NCBI GenBank assembly: GCA_035628995.1
Contig: DASPIR010000023.1
Span: 372,001-436,000 of the forward strand
Reading direction: 5' to 3'
DNA from: Clostridia bacterium
GTDB lineage: Bacteria > Bacillota > Clostridia > Lutisporales > Lutisporaceae
DNA: 64,000 nt
Part shown: positions 53,457-61,893 of the stretch, one piece after another
How the letters are laid out: each line of letters opens with the position of its first letter
Numbering within the stretch: the stretch's first letter is position 1
Notes under the pieces: generated by a model
Told to the model about the DNA's origin: nothing
The model's input: the letters and a program-made list of their open reading frames with translations, nothing else
The model's database searches: none
Translations under genes and position numbers: made by a program

Positions 53457-54530
53457 TTACTTTAATCCATTGATGCCCAGTCCATAGCTTTCAGGTATCA
53501 CATGCCTGCTCCCTGTTACCTTAACACCACCGTCGATAGGATCCTCAGCCATCAAATCTACTGCATCAAGATCCGCTCTTGTTATATTAAGCTTGCCGCA
53601 GGCCAGATGCGCTGCTGCTGTAATTCCTATCTTGCTCTCAATCATGCTTCCAAGCATACATTCCACACCACAGCTTTCAGCCATAGCATTTATCTTAAGT
53701 GCATTATGCAGCCCTCCGCATTTCATGAGCTTAATATTCAAAATATCAGCTGCTCTAAGCTTAAGTATGCTGAACCCGTCCTCAGGTGAGAACAGTGACT
53801 CATCTGCCATAATAGGAGTATCCACATTATCTGTCACATACTTCAAACCTTCAAAATCATGGGCTTTAACAGGCTGCTCCACAAGCTCAATATTCATTCC
53901 CATATCTTCGAGCTTCCTGATTGTCCTTACGGCTTCCTTTGCAAACCAGCCCTGGTTCGCATCAAGACGAAGCTTTACATTATTACCTATCGCCTCTCTG
54001 ATTCTTTTTATCCTGATAATGTCAAGCTCGCTGTCTACGCCTACCTTTGTTTTCAAAGTTGTATATCCTCTTTTTATATAGTCTACAGCATCTTGAGCCA
54101 TTTCTTCAGGTGAGTTTACACTAACTGTAATATCCGATTCAATTTCCTTCCTTGCTCCTCCGAAGAGCTTATACAGCGGTATTTTGAAATGCTTTCCGTA
54201 TAAATCATATAAGGCCATATCAATGGCGGCTTTTGCGCTGGTGTTTCTAAAAATAGAGCTATGAAGCTTCTTCATCAATGTATCAAACTCTTCTATATCT
54301 ATCCCTATTATTGCCGGGCCAATAAAATTTTCAATTGCACCTCTTATCGAATCCAAAGTATCCCCTGTTATAACTGCCGTTGGAGCCGCACCCCCAAAAC
54401 CTACCTGTCCGTCATCGCTGTGTATCTTGACAATTATACTCTCTGATATACTTGTTTGTCTCAGTGCAGTTTTAAAGGGCTTCTTCAATGGAGTAGTAAT
54501 CATCATTGTCTCAATATGTTTTATTTTCAT
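53457..54530 (-). CDS. ykfB: L-Ala-D/L-Glu epimerase (YkfB-like dipeptide epimerase)
   Basis: A 357-residue enolase-superfamily enzyme. TLKTKVG (Lys base), LRLDANQGW, ELVEQPV and MADESLF (three metal ligands), and NIKLMKCGG (second Lys base) are all present. It converts L-Ala-D-Glu to L-Ala-L-Glu so ordinary peptidases can use it. Start overlaps the upstream stop (ATGA), so translation is coupled. Confidence 0.94.
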   Translation of the reverse strand: MKIKHIETMMITTPLKKPFKTALRQTSISESIIVKIHSDDGQVGFGGAAPTAVITGDTLDSIRGAIENFIGPAIIGIDIEEFDTLMKKLHSSIFRNTSAKAAIDMALYDLYGKHFKIPLYKLFGGARKEIESDITVSVNSPEEMAQDAVDYIKRGYTTLKTKVGVDSELDIIRIKRIREAIGNNVKLRLDANQGWFAKEAVRTIRKLEDMGMNIELVEQPVKAHDFEGLKYVTDNVDTPIMADESLFSPEDGFSILKLRAADILNIKLMKCGGLHNALKINAMAESCGVECMLGSMIESKIGITAAAHLACGKLNITRADLDAVDLMAEDPIDGGVKVTGSRHVIPESYGLGINGLK

Positions 54531-55312
54531 TCTATTCCTCCTAACTTATATATATGGTCAAATACTACTTTAGATATCTGTGCTATATATTTTCTCCCGG
54601 TGATATTGTCCTTAAGGCCTGTTGCGAATATTCCCAAGACGTAATCGCAGTTGGTTGTGTAGATTATTCCTACATCGTGGTTGATTCCATCCAGTTCACC
54701 GGTCTTATGTGCAACTCTTATATCAACAGGCAGGTCTCTTATCATATAATCCCTGCCAATCACAGTGCTCATAATCTTCAGCATCTGGCTGCAAGCTTCT
54801 GGTGTCAGGATCTCATTTTTGTAAAGCTTCTCAACAAGCTTCACCAGATCCCTTGGTATTGTTAGGTTTTGCCTGCCTTTCCCAGCAGCTTCAAAATCCA
54901 TCATCTTTCTTTGAAGTACTGTGCCTTCAAGTCCTATTTCCACCCCTGTGTTATTGATGTTCTCCATCCCAAGCAATTCAATAAGCACATTGGTCGCTGT
55001 ATTGTCACTGATAGTCATCATCAGGACTATCATATCCTTCAATGTAAATTGAACAGTACTCATTTCGGTAATTAAGCTGAATTCTACCTTCTCATTATCA
55101 CTAACATTTATTTTTCTGTCCAAATCCAGCCCGCCTAGCATAATCCTTTTGAAAGCTTCAACCATTATCAGTATTTTTATTGTACTTGCTGATGGAACTT
55201 GCCTGTCGGCAGCCTTCTCAAAGTAAACTCTTCCGTTTCTCAGATCTTTTAGAATTACGGAGAATTCTCCTTCCATGGAGCTTAATAAATCCGTTATAAC
55301 TTTTTCAATCAT
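54527..55312 (-). CDS. Class A beta-lactamase-fold serine hydrolase, no signal peptide
   Basis: A 261-residue protein with the three penicillin-recognising motifs: SASTIK (SxxK, about 42-45), ISDN (SDN) and HKTGEL (KTG). The omega-loop Glu of true class A enzymes (ExxLN) is not evident; the region reads KMMDFEAAGKGRQN. No export signal is seen. As first gene of the ykfB-ykfC-dppA unit it may cut a D-Ala or similar bond in imported muropeptides; a resistance role is unlikely. AGGAGGGAG precedes ATG 55312. Confidence 0.85.
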   Translation of the reverse strand: MIEKVITDLLSSMEGEFSVILKDLRNGRVYFEKAADRQVPSASTIKILIMVEAFKRIMLGGLDLDRKINVSDNEKVEFSLITEMSTVQFTLKDMIVLMMTISDNTATNVLIELLGMENINNTGVEIGLEGTVLQRKMMDFEAAGKGRQNLTIPRDLVKLVEKLYKNEILTPEACSQMLKIMSTVIGRDYMIRDLPVDIRVAHKTGELDGINHDVGIIYTTNCDYVLGIFATGLKDNITGRKYIAQISKVVFDHIYKLGGIE

Positions 55313-55341
55313 TCAGAATCTCTCCCTCCTGTTCCGTTATC

Positions 55342-55510
55342 AAAAATAAAAAGGCAGAAAGGTATACCCTTTCTGCCGAATTTCATTTACGTATCAGGGA
55401 GAATTATTTGGATAACCTCTATCTCCGCTAATAAATGACGCAGCATACAAAAGCTTTTGAACTACGGCAGAACATAATCTCTGCCATGAGTGTCAGTTTT
55501 TGTAATTGTA
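55342..55510 (-). promoter_or_regulatory. Candidate attenuator/riboswitch leader, copy E
   Basis: Minus-strand order: hairpin GGCAGA/TCTGCC (55466-55485), box GTATGCTGCGTCATTTATT (about 55430-55448), box TAAATGAAATTCGGCAG (55373-55389), then terminator GGCAGAAAGG/CCTTTCTGCC with T5AT5 (55342-55377). The two boxes can pair (TCATTTA/TAAATGA and GCTG/CGGC), and the CGGCAG end is also needed by the terminator. Both boxes recur almost exactly in copy F at 61.7 kb. It would control the beta-lactamase-fold-ykfB-ykfC-dppA unit. Confidence 0.7.
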
Positions 55511-55518
55511 ATTATATA

Positions 55519-55549
55519 TATATACGCTCTATTCTATAAAAATCCTCCA
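55519..55549 (-). promoter_or_regulatory. Shared promoter-like element, copy E
   Basis: GGAGGATTT, 11 nt, AGCGTATAT on the minus strand. The same pattern with the same spacing is at 61894-61922. It resembles a sigma-H promoter (RNAGGAWWW and RNNGAATWW, one mismatch) or an ECF-type CGTATA -10 at a 16-bp spacing. Confidence 0.5.
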
Positions 55550-55639
55550 TTGGCGGCAAAATATTTTTGTTTGTACACATAGCTGTTTTATGTTATTTTA
55601 ATGATGATAAAACAATTTTGTTTATAGCGGAGGATTAGT

Positions 55640-55978
55640 ATGATCTACCCTGAAGATACATTATATATAATCGGTAATTCCAAATCCCAGATGAACAACC
55701 CAATTACACAAATGTACGGTCAATTTTTCATCGGTTTCATTGTAGAAAACGAAAGCGGCAATATTATAGACGTTGAATGCAACGCCATAATCACCCTTAC
55801 AAACAATATATTGAAAGACATCTTAATTAAGGAAAACATGGCCACTGATTATGCCACAGTCAAAGCCCGGGTTACCAGGCGTTATCTTGGCTCCTCACAA
55901 AAAGCCATTTTAGTGGCCTTTAAGGATGCGCAGAAGAAATACCTGGACTTTAAAAGAGGTAAGCCTGTCGAGCTATAA
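55640..55978 (+). CDS. DUF3870 domain protein
   Basis: A 112-residue cytosolic protein matching DUF3870: LYIIGNSKSQMNNPITQMYGQ, FFIGFIVENESGNIIDVEC, RRYLGSSQKAILVAFKDAQKKY. The function is unknown; the family is often found beside amino acid or amidohydrolase genes. It is the only plus-strand gene inside the recycling cluster, ends 3 nt from the convergent D-aminoacylase gene, and has SD GCGGAGGA. Confidence 0.85.
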   Translation: MIYPEDTLYIIGNSKSQMNNPITQMYGQFFIGFIVENESGNIIDVECNAIITLTNNILKDILIKENMATDYATVKARVTRRYLGSSQKAILVAFKDAQKKYLDFKRGKPVEL

Positions 55979-55981
55979 ATG

Positions 55982-57334
55982 TCACTTTCTTATTGACCTG
56001 CCCAAATGATGATTCATTATTTCTCCATCTTTTAAGGCAACTCTGCCACCCAGAACGACATATTCTATCCCAGCTGGAGGAATTGCCGGATTTTCAAAGG
56101 TAGCTTTGTCTTCAATTTCTTCCGGCCTGAATACTACAATATCTGCAGCACTTCCAACACTCAGCTCTCCTCCTGGTATGCCAAAGCGTTCAGCTGTCAT
56201 CCAGGTCATCTTGCTTATGGCTTCTTGAAGGCTCATAAGTCTCCCTTTTCTGACATATTCAGAAAGAACTCTTGGAAAAGTACCTGCAGCGCGGGGATGT
56301 CCTTCTCCGCAGTGCATGAAACCGTCACTGCCGATAAGTACCCCCGGATGAGCGAGAGCTTTTAAAATCTCCGACTCTTTCATAACATGTCCTATTGTTA
56401 AGGTATCCGGGGCTTCAGCTCTTAGTTTTTCAAACAATCCCTTTGTACATCTGCTGCCCCTATACGGGCCCTCTGCTATCTCAATACTCTCATAGGAAGT
56501 GCCATAACGCTCCAGAAATCCATCATCATATGTTGTTTCGCCTATGCAGGTGCTGAAAGCAGAGTATGGATAACAGTCGGCATAAACATCAAGTCCTCGT
56601 GACCTGTGGTAATCAATGAATGCTAATACTTCGTCCATTTGCCCATAACCTCCCATGCTTCCAATATGGGAAATCTGCACTGGTATTCCGAACCTGTCAG
56701 CTATATCCATAATTTCGGCTATAGATGGTATAACCACTGAAGCATCATCTCTGATATGTGCGGCTATTACCTTCCTGCTTTCCACTGCAGCTTCTGATAT
56801 AATATGGAGTTCGCGCCTGTCTATGCCCGGAATGTAGCGTATCCCGAAGGATATGCCAATGCAGCCGCAGTTAAGCCAATTCTCCGCCAACTCCTTCATG
56901 GCATATGCATCCTCAATACCGACAGCCCGATATTTATCAGCTGCTTTTACCCTTTGCCTGAGTGTATTGTGAGGAACCAGTAAAGCCAGATTGATTGGCA
57001 GCCCCAATCGGTCTGCGGCATCCAAGTATTCACCGGGATCTTCCGGACCTGAACCGCAATTTCCGCCAATTGCTGTTGTCACTCCCATTCTCAACATACA
57101 TTCAAATATCCCAGTATCAAAGCTGTCTCTTACATTATCATAGTCTCCTTCATGCATGTGAGCATCTATAAAGCCTGGAGCCGTCACCATACCATCCGCA
57201 TCAATAGTGACATCGGCAGAAAGTCTTTTTTGCGTGATTTCTGCTACTTTTCCGTTATTAACTGCAATATTCAGCTTTGAATAAACTTTGTTTTTAGGGT
57301 CAATCACCAAGCTATTATTTATAGCAAGCTCCAT
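55982..57334 (-). CDS. N-acyl-D-amino acid deacylase (D-aminoacylase family)
   Basis: A 450-residue amidohydrolase. GFIDAHMHEGD (metal HxH), GGNCGSGP (metal Cys), IAAHIRDDA, VQISHIGSMGGYG and LIGSDGFM are the expected active-site blocks. The family releases D-amino acids from N-acyl forms; D-Glu or D-Ala peptide derivatives are plausible here. GGGAGG precedes ATG 57334. 49 nt after lysA. Confidence 0.9.
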   Translation of the reverse strand: MELAINNSLVIDPKNKVYSKLNIAVNNGKVAEITQKRLSADVTIDADGMVTAPGFIDAHMHEGDYDNVRDSFDTGIFECMLRMGVTTAIGGNCGSGPEDPGEYLDAADRLGLPINLALLVPHNTLRQRVKAADKYRAVGIEDAYAMKELAENWLNCGCIGISFGIRYIPGIDRRELHIISEAAVESRKVIAAHIRDDASVVIPSIAEIMDIADRFGIPVQISHIGSMGGYGQMDEVLAFIDYHRSRGLDVYADCYPYSAFSTCIGETTYDDGFLERYGTSYESIEIAEGPYRGSRCTKGLFEKLRAEAPDTLTIGHVMKESEILKALAHPGVLIGSDGFMHCGEGHPRAAGTFPRVLSEYVRKGRLMSLQEAISKMTWMTAERFGIPGGELSVGSAADIVVFRPEEIEDKATFENPAIPPAGIEYVVLGGRVALKDGEIMNHHLGRSIRK

Positions 57335-57383
57335 TTTGACAACCTCCCTTTACAAAAGAATCAGTTCTCATAAAGGCGTTTAA

Positions 57384-58682
57384 TTAAAGCATTTCGTACT
57401 TTATCAGATCCTCATATGTTTCTCTTCTTACAATAACTTTTGACTTTCCTTTGTTGACCATGACCAATGCCGGTCTCCTCAGCCTGTTATAATTGCTGGA
57501 CATGGAATAGTTATAGGCCCCAGTGCCGTATACAGCCAGAATATCACCGGCTTCCAGTATCGGAGTCTTAAGATTCCTGATAAGAATATCCCCTGACTCG
57601 CAGCATTTCCCAGCTATAGTCACTGTATCAGTGCAGGATTCATTTACCTTGTTGGCCACTGATGCCTTGTATACAGCCTTATAGAGAGCATGTCTCGGGT
57701 TATCCGCCATTCCGCCATCTACACTTACGTATTTTCTTATTCCTTTTATATCTTTTATTGCGCCTATGGTATACAGTGTTATACCTGATTCGCCAACGAT
57801 CCACCGTCCCGGTTCTATGATAATCCTTGGTCTCTTTAAGTTCTTAATAGAGCATTGCTCTTCTATAGTCTTCATCGTCACTTCAATGAAATCTACTATA
57901 TCAACAGGTTTGTCCTGATCATGATCATAAACTCCAAAGCCGCCTCCCATATTCAGCTCTTCAATCTCCACACCAAGCTCCTGCTTGATTTGCAGTGCGA
58001 GAGTTGTCATAACCTTAACCGCTTCTCTGTATGCATCAACGCGGTAAATATTAGAGCCGATATGGCAGTGGATACCTGCAAAATGAATATTGGGGCACTT
58101 AAGTACCTCTTTTACTGCATTCAAAGCTACGTCATCATTAATTGAAAAGCCGAATTTAGAATCTATCTGACCTGTAGAAATATATTCGTGGGTATGTCCA
58201 GATACTCCCGGCGTAATGCGAAGCAGCGCCTTAATCTTCTTGCCGCTCTCATGAGCTAGCTCTTGAATAATGGCAATCTCATGATCATTGTCTATAACAA
58301 AACAGCCAATATTATTGTCAATAGCCAGCTTAATCTCATCAGGAGTTTTGTTGTTACCGTGAAAATAAATTTTTTCTGCAGGAAAACCGGCTTTTATAGC
58401 AGTGTACAATTCTCCACCAGACACCACATCAATACCCATTCCTTCTTCGCCTATAATCTTGTAAATGGCCAGATTGCTCATGGCTTTACTTGCGTACAAT
58501 GCTTGCGTATCAGTATATTTATCCGTAAAATGCTCTTTTATCCTTTTGCACCTTTTTCGTATTTCGCTTTCACTTATAACATAAAGGGGCGTGCCATATT
58601 CCTTAGCCAGCTCAACAGCATCGCAGCCGTCAAAAACCAGATGCCCTTTTTCATTTTTTTCAATACATCCTTTTGAATCCAT
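57384..58682 (-). CDS. lysA: Diaminopimelate decarboxylase
   Basis: A PLP enzyme of about 432 residues converting meso-DAP to L-lysine. The PLP Lys is in ALYASKAMSNLAI, HIGS-type IHCHIGSN and NMGGGFGVY bind the cofactor, IIIEPGRWIVG follows, and the substrate Cys is in GKCCESGDI. It lies between dppD and the D-aminoacylase gene, not in the L-box operon, which points to use of recycled DAP. ATG 58682 has AGAGGG at 6 nt; ATG 58700 is possible. Confidence 0.95.
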   Translation of the reverse strand: MDSKGCIEKNEKGHLVFDGCDAVELAKEYGTPLYVISESEIRKRCKRIKEHFTDKYTDTQALYASKAMSNLAIYKIIGEEGMGIDVVSGGELYTAIKAGFPAEKIYFHGNNKTPDEIKLAIDNNIGCFVIDNDHEIAIIQELAHESGKKIKALLRITPGVSGHTHEYISTGQIDSKFGFSINDDVALNAVKEVLKCPNIHFAGIHCHIGSNIYRVDAYREAVKVMTTLALQIKQELGVEIEELNMGGGFGVYDHDQDKPVDIVDFIEVTMKTIEEQCSIKNLKRPRIIIEPGRWIVGESGITLYTIGAIKDIKGIRKYVSVDGGMADNPRHALYKAVYKASVANKVNESCTDTVTIAGKCCESGDILIRNLKTPILEAGDILAVYGTGAYNYSMSSNYNRLRRPALVMVNKGKSKVIVRRETYEDLIKYEML

Positions 58683-58750
58683 AGGAATCCCTCTTCTCAT
58701 AGTACTGCACCCGTTTCAACATATTGGGTAGCGTATTTATTATAATTACA

Positions 58751-59770
58751 TTAGCTCCTGCCTATACCTTCTGGTCTCTCTATTTTGGGTGAATCAGGGT
58801 GCTGCAGCCAGCAAGCTGCATTGTGTCCCATTCCGCATTCAGTCATTTCAGGCTGCATCATATAGCATACTTTCATTGCATACTTGCACCTGGCTGCAAA
58901 ACCGCAGCCTTTTGGCGGCGAAAACAAATCAGGAGGTGTGCCTGTTATAGGTATAAGCTCCTCTTTGCTGCCCGAATCAAGCCTCGGTACTGACTTTAAA
59001 AGTCCCCAGGTATACGGGTGCTTGGGGTTATAGAATATGTCATCTATATTTCCTGCTTCCACAACCTTTCCTGCATACATGACTATTACCCTCTCGGCAA
59101 TGTCGGCAACAACGCCTAAGTCATGTGTTATCAAGATTATGGAGGTATCTATCTTTTTCTTAAGCTCTTTCATCAAATCCAGTATCTGCGCTTGGATGGT
59201 AACATCAAGTGCAGTAGTAGGCTCGTCAGCTATCAATAGCTTTGGATTGCATGCTAGAGCTATTGCAATCATCGCTCTCTGCCGCATACCTCCGCTGAAC
59301 TCATGGGGGTATTGATTTATCCTGCTCTCTGGGTTTGGTATGCCAACCAGCTTAAGCATTTCAACAGCTTTTTCCAATGCCTGTTTCTTCGATACTTTCT
59401 GATGCTGCATAACACCCTCAGCAATTTGTCTTCCCACCAGCATAGTCGGCGATAAAGAAGTCATAGGATCCTGGAATATCATCCCTATTTCCGAGCCCCT
59501 TATTGCTTCCATCTGCCTTCTAGTATAATTAGTTATGTCCTTCCCATTAAATATAATATTCCCTTTTTTGAACCTTCCTGGCGGCATAGGTATAAGCTTC
59601 ATTACCGATTTTGCAGTTACGCTTTTGCCGCAGCCGGATTCTCCTACTATTGCAATTGCCTCAGCCTTGTACAAATCAAAGGTAACACCGCGTACCGCTT
59701 GGACTTCTCCTGCATATGTGTCAAAGGATACGTGCAAATCCTTGACTTCCAAAATCTTATTATTTTCCAT
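58751..59770 (-). CDS. dppD: Peptide ABC transporter ATP-binding protein (DppD/OppD type)
   Basis: A protein of about 339 residues with Walker A VGESGCGKSVTAKS, signature FSGGMRQRAMIAIAL, Walker B LLIADEPTTALD and the OppD/DppD C-terminal extension with Cys cluster CGFAARC...C...C...C. GGGGGG precedes ATG 59770. Only this one ATPase is in the cluster; a DppF-type partner is not seen. Confidence 0.95.
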   Translation of the reverse strand: MENNKILEVKDLHVSFDTYAGEVQAVRGVTFDLYKAEAIAIVGESGCGKSVTAKSVMKLIPMPPGRFKKGNIIFNGKDITNYTRRQMEAIRGSEIGMIFQDPMTSLSPTMLVGRQIAEGVMQHQKVSKKQALEKAVEMLKLVGIPNPESRINQYPHEFSGGMRQRAMIAIALACNPKLLIADEPTTALDVTIQAQILDLMKELKKKIDTSIILITHDLGVVADIAERVIVMYAGKVVEAGNIDDIFYNPKHPYTWGLLKSVPRLDSGSKEELIPITGTPPDLFSPPKGCGFAARCKYAMKVCYMMQPEMTECGMGHNAACWLQHPDSPKIERPEGIGRS

Positions 59771-59783
59771 TCTCTGCACCCCC

Positions 59784-60701
59784 CTACTTTCTAAGCCTTG
59801 GATCCAAAGCGTCTCTCAAACCATCCCCAAGAAGGTTAAGAGAAAGCATGGTCAAACTGATAAAAACAGCAGGTATAAAAAGTTCAAAGGGATATATTTC
59901 AAATACCTGAGCTCCTGTATTTGCCAGCTGCCCCCAGCTTGCAAGCGGCGGCCTTACACCTATGCCTATAAAGCTTAAAAATGCTTCATAAAATATCGCA
60001 TTAGGTACTGCCATAGTCAAGGTAACTATTATAACTCCAAGTGTGTTTGGAATAAGATGTCTAAAAACCAATCTTTTAGAGCTTGCACCCAAGGTCTTGG
60101 CAGCAAGCACAAATTCCTGCTCTTTAAGTTGAAGCACCTGCCCTCTCACCAGTCTTGCCATTCTCAGCCAGCCGGTGATTGCAAAAGCTATGATTATGGG
60201 CATAATACCTGAGCCAACGACTACCATGATAAGTATTATGAATATTAGTTCTGGAATTGAAATCATTATGTCTACAAATCTCATGATAATCATATCAGCT
60301 TTGCCGCCCAAATAACCGGATACCCCGCCTACAATTATACCGACTAAGGATTCTATACCCGCTGCCGCAAGGCCTATGAACAGGGATACCCTTGCGCCCA
60401 TCCAGACTCTTGCCCATAAGTCTCTTCCCAAGGAATCAGTGCCAAACCAGTGTACTTTGTCAGGTGACTGGTTCAAAAGCTCCAGGTTGGTTGAATTATA
60501 TGTGAACTTCACCATATATGGTCCGATTACTGCCATTAAAGTGAAAACTGTCAATATTACAATCCCTGCCATTGCTATTTTGTTTTTCTTAAGTCTTCTC
60601 CATGCATCCTGCCAGTAAGTCATGCTTGGTCTGTTAATTGTCTCACTGTATTCCTCGTTGATACCCATATGGGTGAATAATTCCTTATTTATCTCAATCA
60701 C
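59784..60701 (-). CDS. dppC: Peptide ABC transporter permease (DppC type)
   Basis: A protein of about 305 residues with a cytosolic N-terminus and six membrane helices, first near IAMAGIVILTVFTLMAVIGPY. The permease loop motif is ARLVRGQVLQLKEQEFVLAAKTLGAS. HWFGTDSLGRDLWARV is typical of DppC/OppC. The start is either ATG 60707, too close to GGGAGGG, or GTG 60701 with a 7-nt spacer, which I prefer. Confidence 0.95.
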   Translation of the reverse strand: MIEINKELFTHMGINEEYSETINRPSMTYWQDAWRRLKKNKIAMAGIVILTVFTLMAVIGPYMVKFTYNSTNLELLNQSPDKVHWFGTDSLGRDLWARVWMGARVSLFIGLAAAGIESLVGIIVGGVSGYLGGKADMIIMRFVDIMISIPELIFIILIMVVVGSGIMPIIIAFAITGWLRMARLVRGQVLQLKEQEFVLAAKTLGASSKRLVFRHLIPNTLGVIIVTLTMAVPNAIFYEAFLSFIGIGVRPPLASWGQLANTGAQVFEIYPFELFIPAVFISLTMLSLNLLGDGLRDALDPRLRK

Positions 60702-60714
60702 TGCCATCCCTCCC

Positions 60715-61632
60715 CTATCTTGTAGCCCTTATTCTAGGGTCAACAAACCCATATATTATATCAACAATAAAGTTTAGTATTATGACAAAAGCTCCATAGA
60801 AAATCGTCAGCCCCAATACAAGCGTATAGTCCAGGCTCTGAATGCCGTTTACGTAGTGCTTCCCCAGACCCGGTATTGCAAAGATTTGTTCAATAACAAA
60901 GGTACCAGTGATTAGAGCTGCAGCAATAGGTCCCAGTACAGTAATAACCGGCAGTATTGCATTTCTTATCTGATGCTTCCAAACAATCTTATATACCGGA
61001 AGCCCCTTTGCTTCTGCAGTTAATATATAATCCTGTCCTGTAACCTCCAGCATGCTTGCCCTCATCAGCCGTGCAATCAACGCCAGCGTACTAAGTGCCA
61101 ATGCAAAGGAAGGAAGTATTGTGTATTCGAATCCCTTCCATTGAGCAACAGGAAGCCAATTGAGCTTTATTGCAAAAACATACTGCAGCAATCCTCCAAT
61201 AATAAAGCTTGGTACCGATACACCAATAACCGCAACAATCATACTCCCGTAATCCCAAGCCTTGTTATGGTTTAGCGCAGAAATAATACCAAGTAGAATA
61301 CCTATTGGAATAGCAATCATTAATGCTCTTATACCCAGCTCTGCAGAATTTGGAAATGCATTAATTATAACCTGATTAACAGTCCTGTTCTTGAACTTCA
61401 GGGAGTAGCCCATATCGCCCTGCAGCAGATTCTTTATGTACTTGGCATATTGCACATATATTGGTTTATCCAGCCCATAGTATTTCATCATACTTTCCTT
61501 GATCTGTGGGGTGGTCTTTTCTGATGTGAAGGGATCGCCAGGTAAAACTCTGATTAGGAAGAATACAATTGTCGTCAATACCCAAATAGTAATAAGTGAA
61601 ATAATGAACCTCTTTAAAATATACCTCAGCAA
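60715..61632 (-). CDS. dppB: Peptide ABC transporter permease (DppB type)
   Basis: A protein of about 305 residues with six membrane helices. IRVLPGDPFTSE is the N-terminal family motif and ARLMRASMLEVTGQDYILTAEAKG the ATPase-contact loop. GGAGG and an 8-nt spacer point to TTG 61632 (MLRYILKRFI). First gene of dppB-dppC-dppD-lysA-D-aminoacylase, downstream of leader F. Confidence 0.95.
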   Translation of the reverse strand: MLRYILKRFIISLITIWVLTTIVFFLIRVLPGDPFTSEKTTPQIKESMMKYYGLDKPIYVQYAKYIKNLLQGDMGYSLKFKNRTVNQVIINAFPNSAELGIRALMIAIPIGILLGIISALNHNKAWDYGSMIVAVIGVSVPSFIIGGLLQYVFAIKLNWLPVAQWKGFEYTILPSFALALSTLALIARLMRASMLEVTGQDYILTAEAKGLPVYKIVWKHQIRNAILPVITVLGPIAAALITGTFVIEQIFAIPGLGKHYVNGIQSLDYTLVLGLTIFYGAFVIILNFIVDIIYGFVDPRIRATR

Positions 61633-61723
61633 AAACAACACCTCCCGAAATAATAAATGTCCATCCCTTGTAATTTAGCATTACTTCCCAGGAAGCACCG
61701 AAGCTGAGGTCTTACCGGGCAGT

Positions 61724-61885
61724 ATAATAAAAAAAGCAAAAAGGACAAGCCTTTCTGCCGAATTTCATTTACGAAAAATAAATGACGCAGCATACTGACA
61801 ATTTCAAATCATCATAACAGAAATATCCCTGTCATGTGTGTTCCAAATTTCAGTACATTGATAGTTATAATGGTATTGAAAACTT
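61724..61885 (-). promoter_or_regulatory. Candidate attenuator/riboswitch leader, copy F
   Basis: Same order as copy E on the minus strand: hairpin with ACAG/CTGT (61820-61838), box GTATGCTGCGTCATTTATT (61777-61795), box TAAATGAAATTCGGCAG (61755-61771), terminator GCAGAAAGG/CCTTTTTGC with T7 (61724-61758). The first hairpin differs from E by paired changes, and the loop between the boxes is 8 nt here against about 41 nt in E. Confidence 0.7.
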
Positions 61886-61893
61886 ATATATAA

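Larger units (their letters stand above)
55313..55639. other. Divergent intergenic region
   Basis: It contains leader E and its promoter on the minus strand. On the plus strand, upstream of the DUF3870 gene, there is an AT-rich stretch with the dyad TGTTTTAT/ATAAAACA (55581-55611) that may hold a promoter or operator. Confidence 0.6.

Noticed and set aside
54527-55312. Antibiotic-resistance beta-lactamase
   Set aside because: No signal peptide, the catalytic omega-loop Glu is not evident, and the gene is coupled to murein-recycling enzymes.
55430-55485. Short leader peptides in leaders E and F
   Set aside because: ATG triplets in the conserved boxes open short frames (for example MLRHL), but neither has an SD and the frames diverge after five codons, so conservation is better explained by RNA pairing.
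55342-55510. Leader E as a T-box or lysine riboswitch
   Set aside because: The T-box core (GGTGGNACCGCG) and the L-box blocks are both absent, although both are clearly readable elsewhere in this window.
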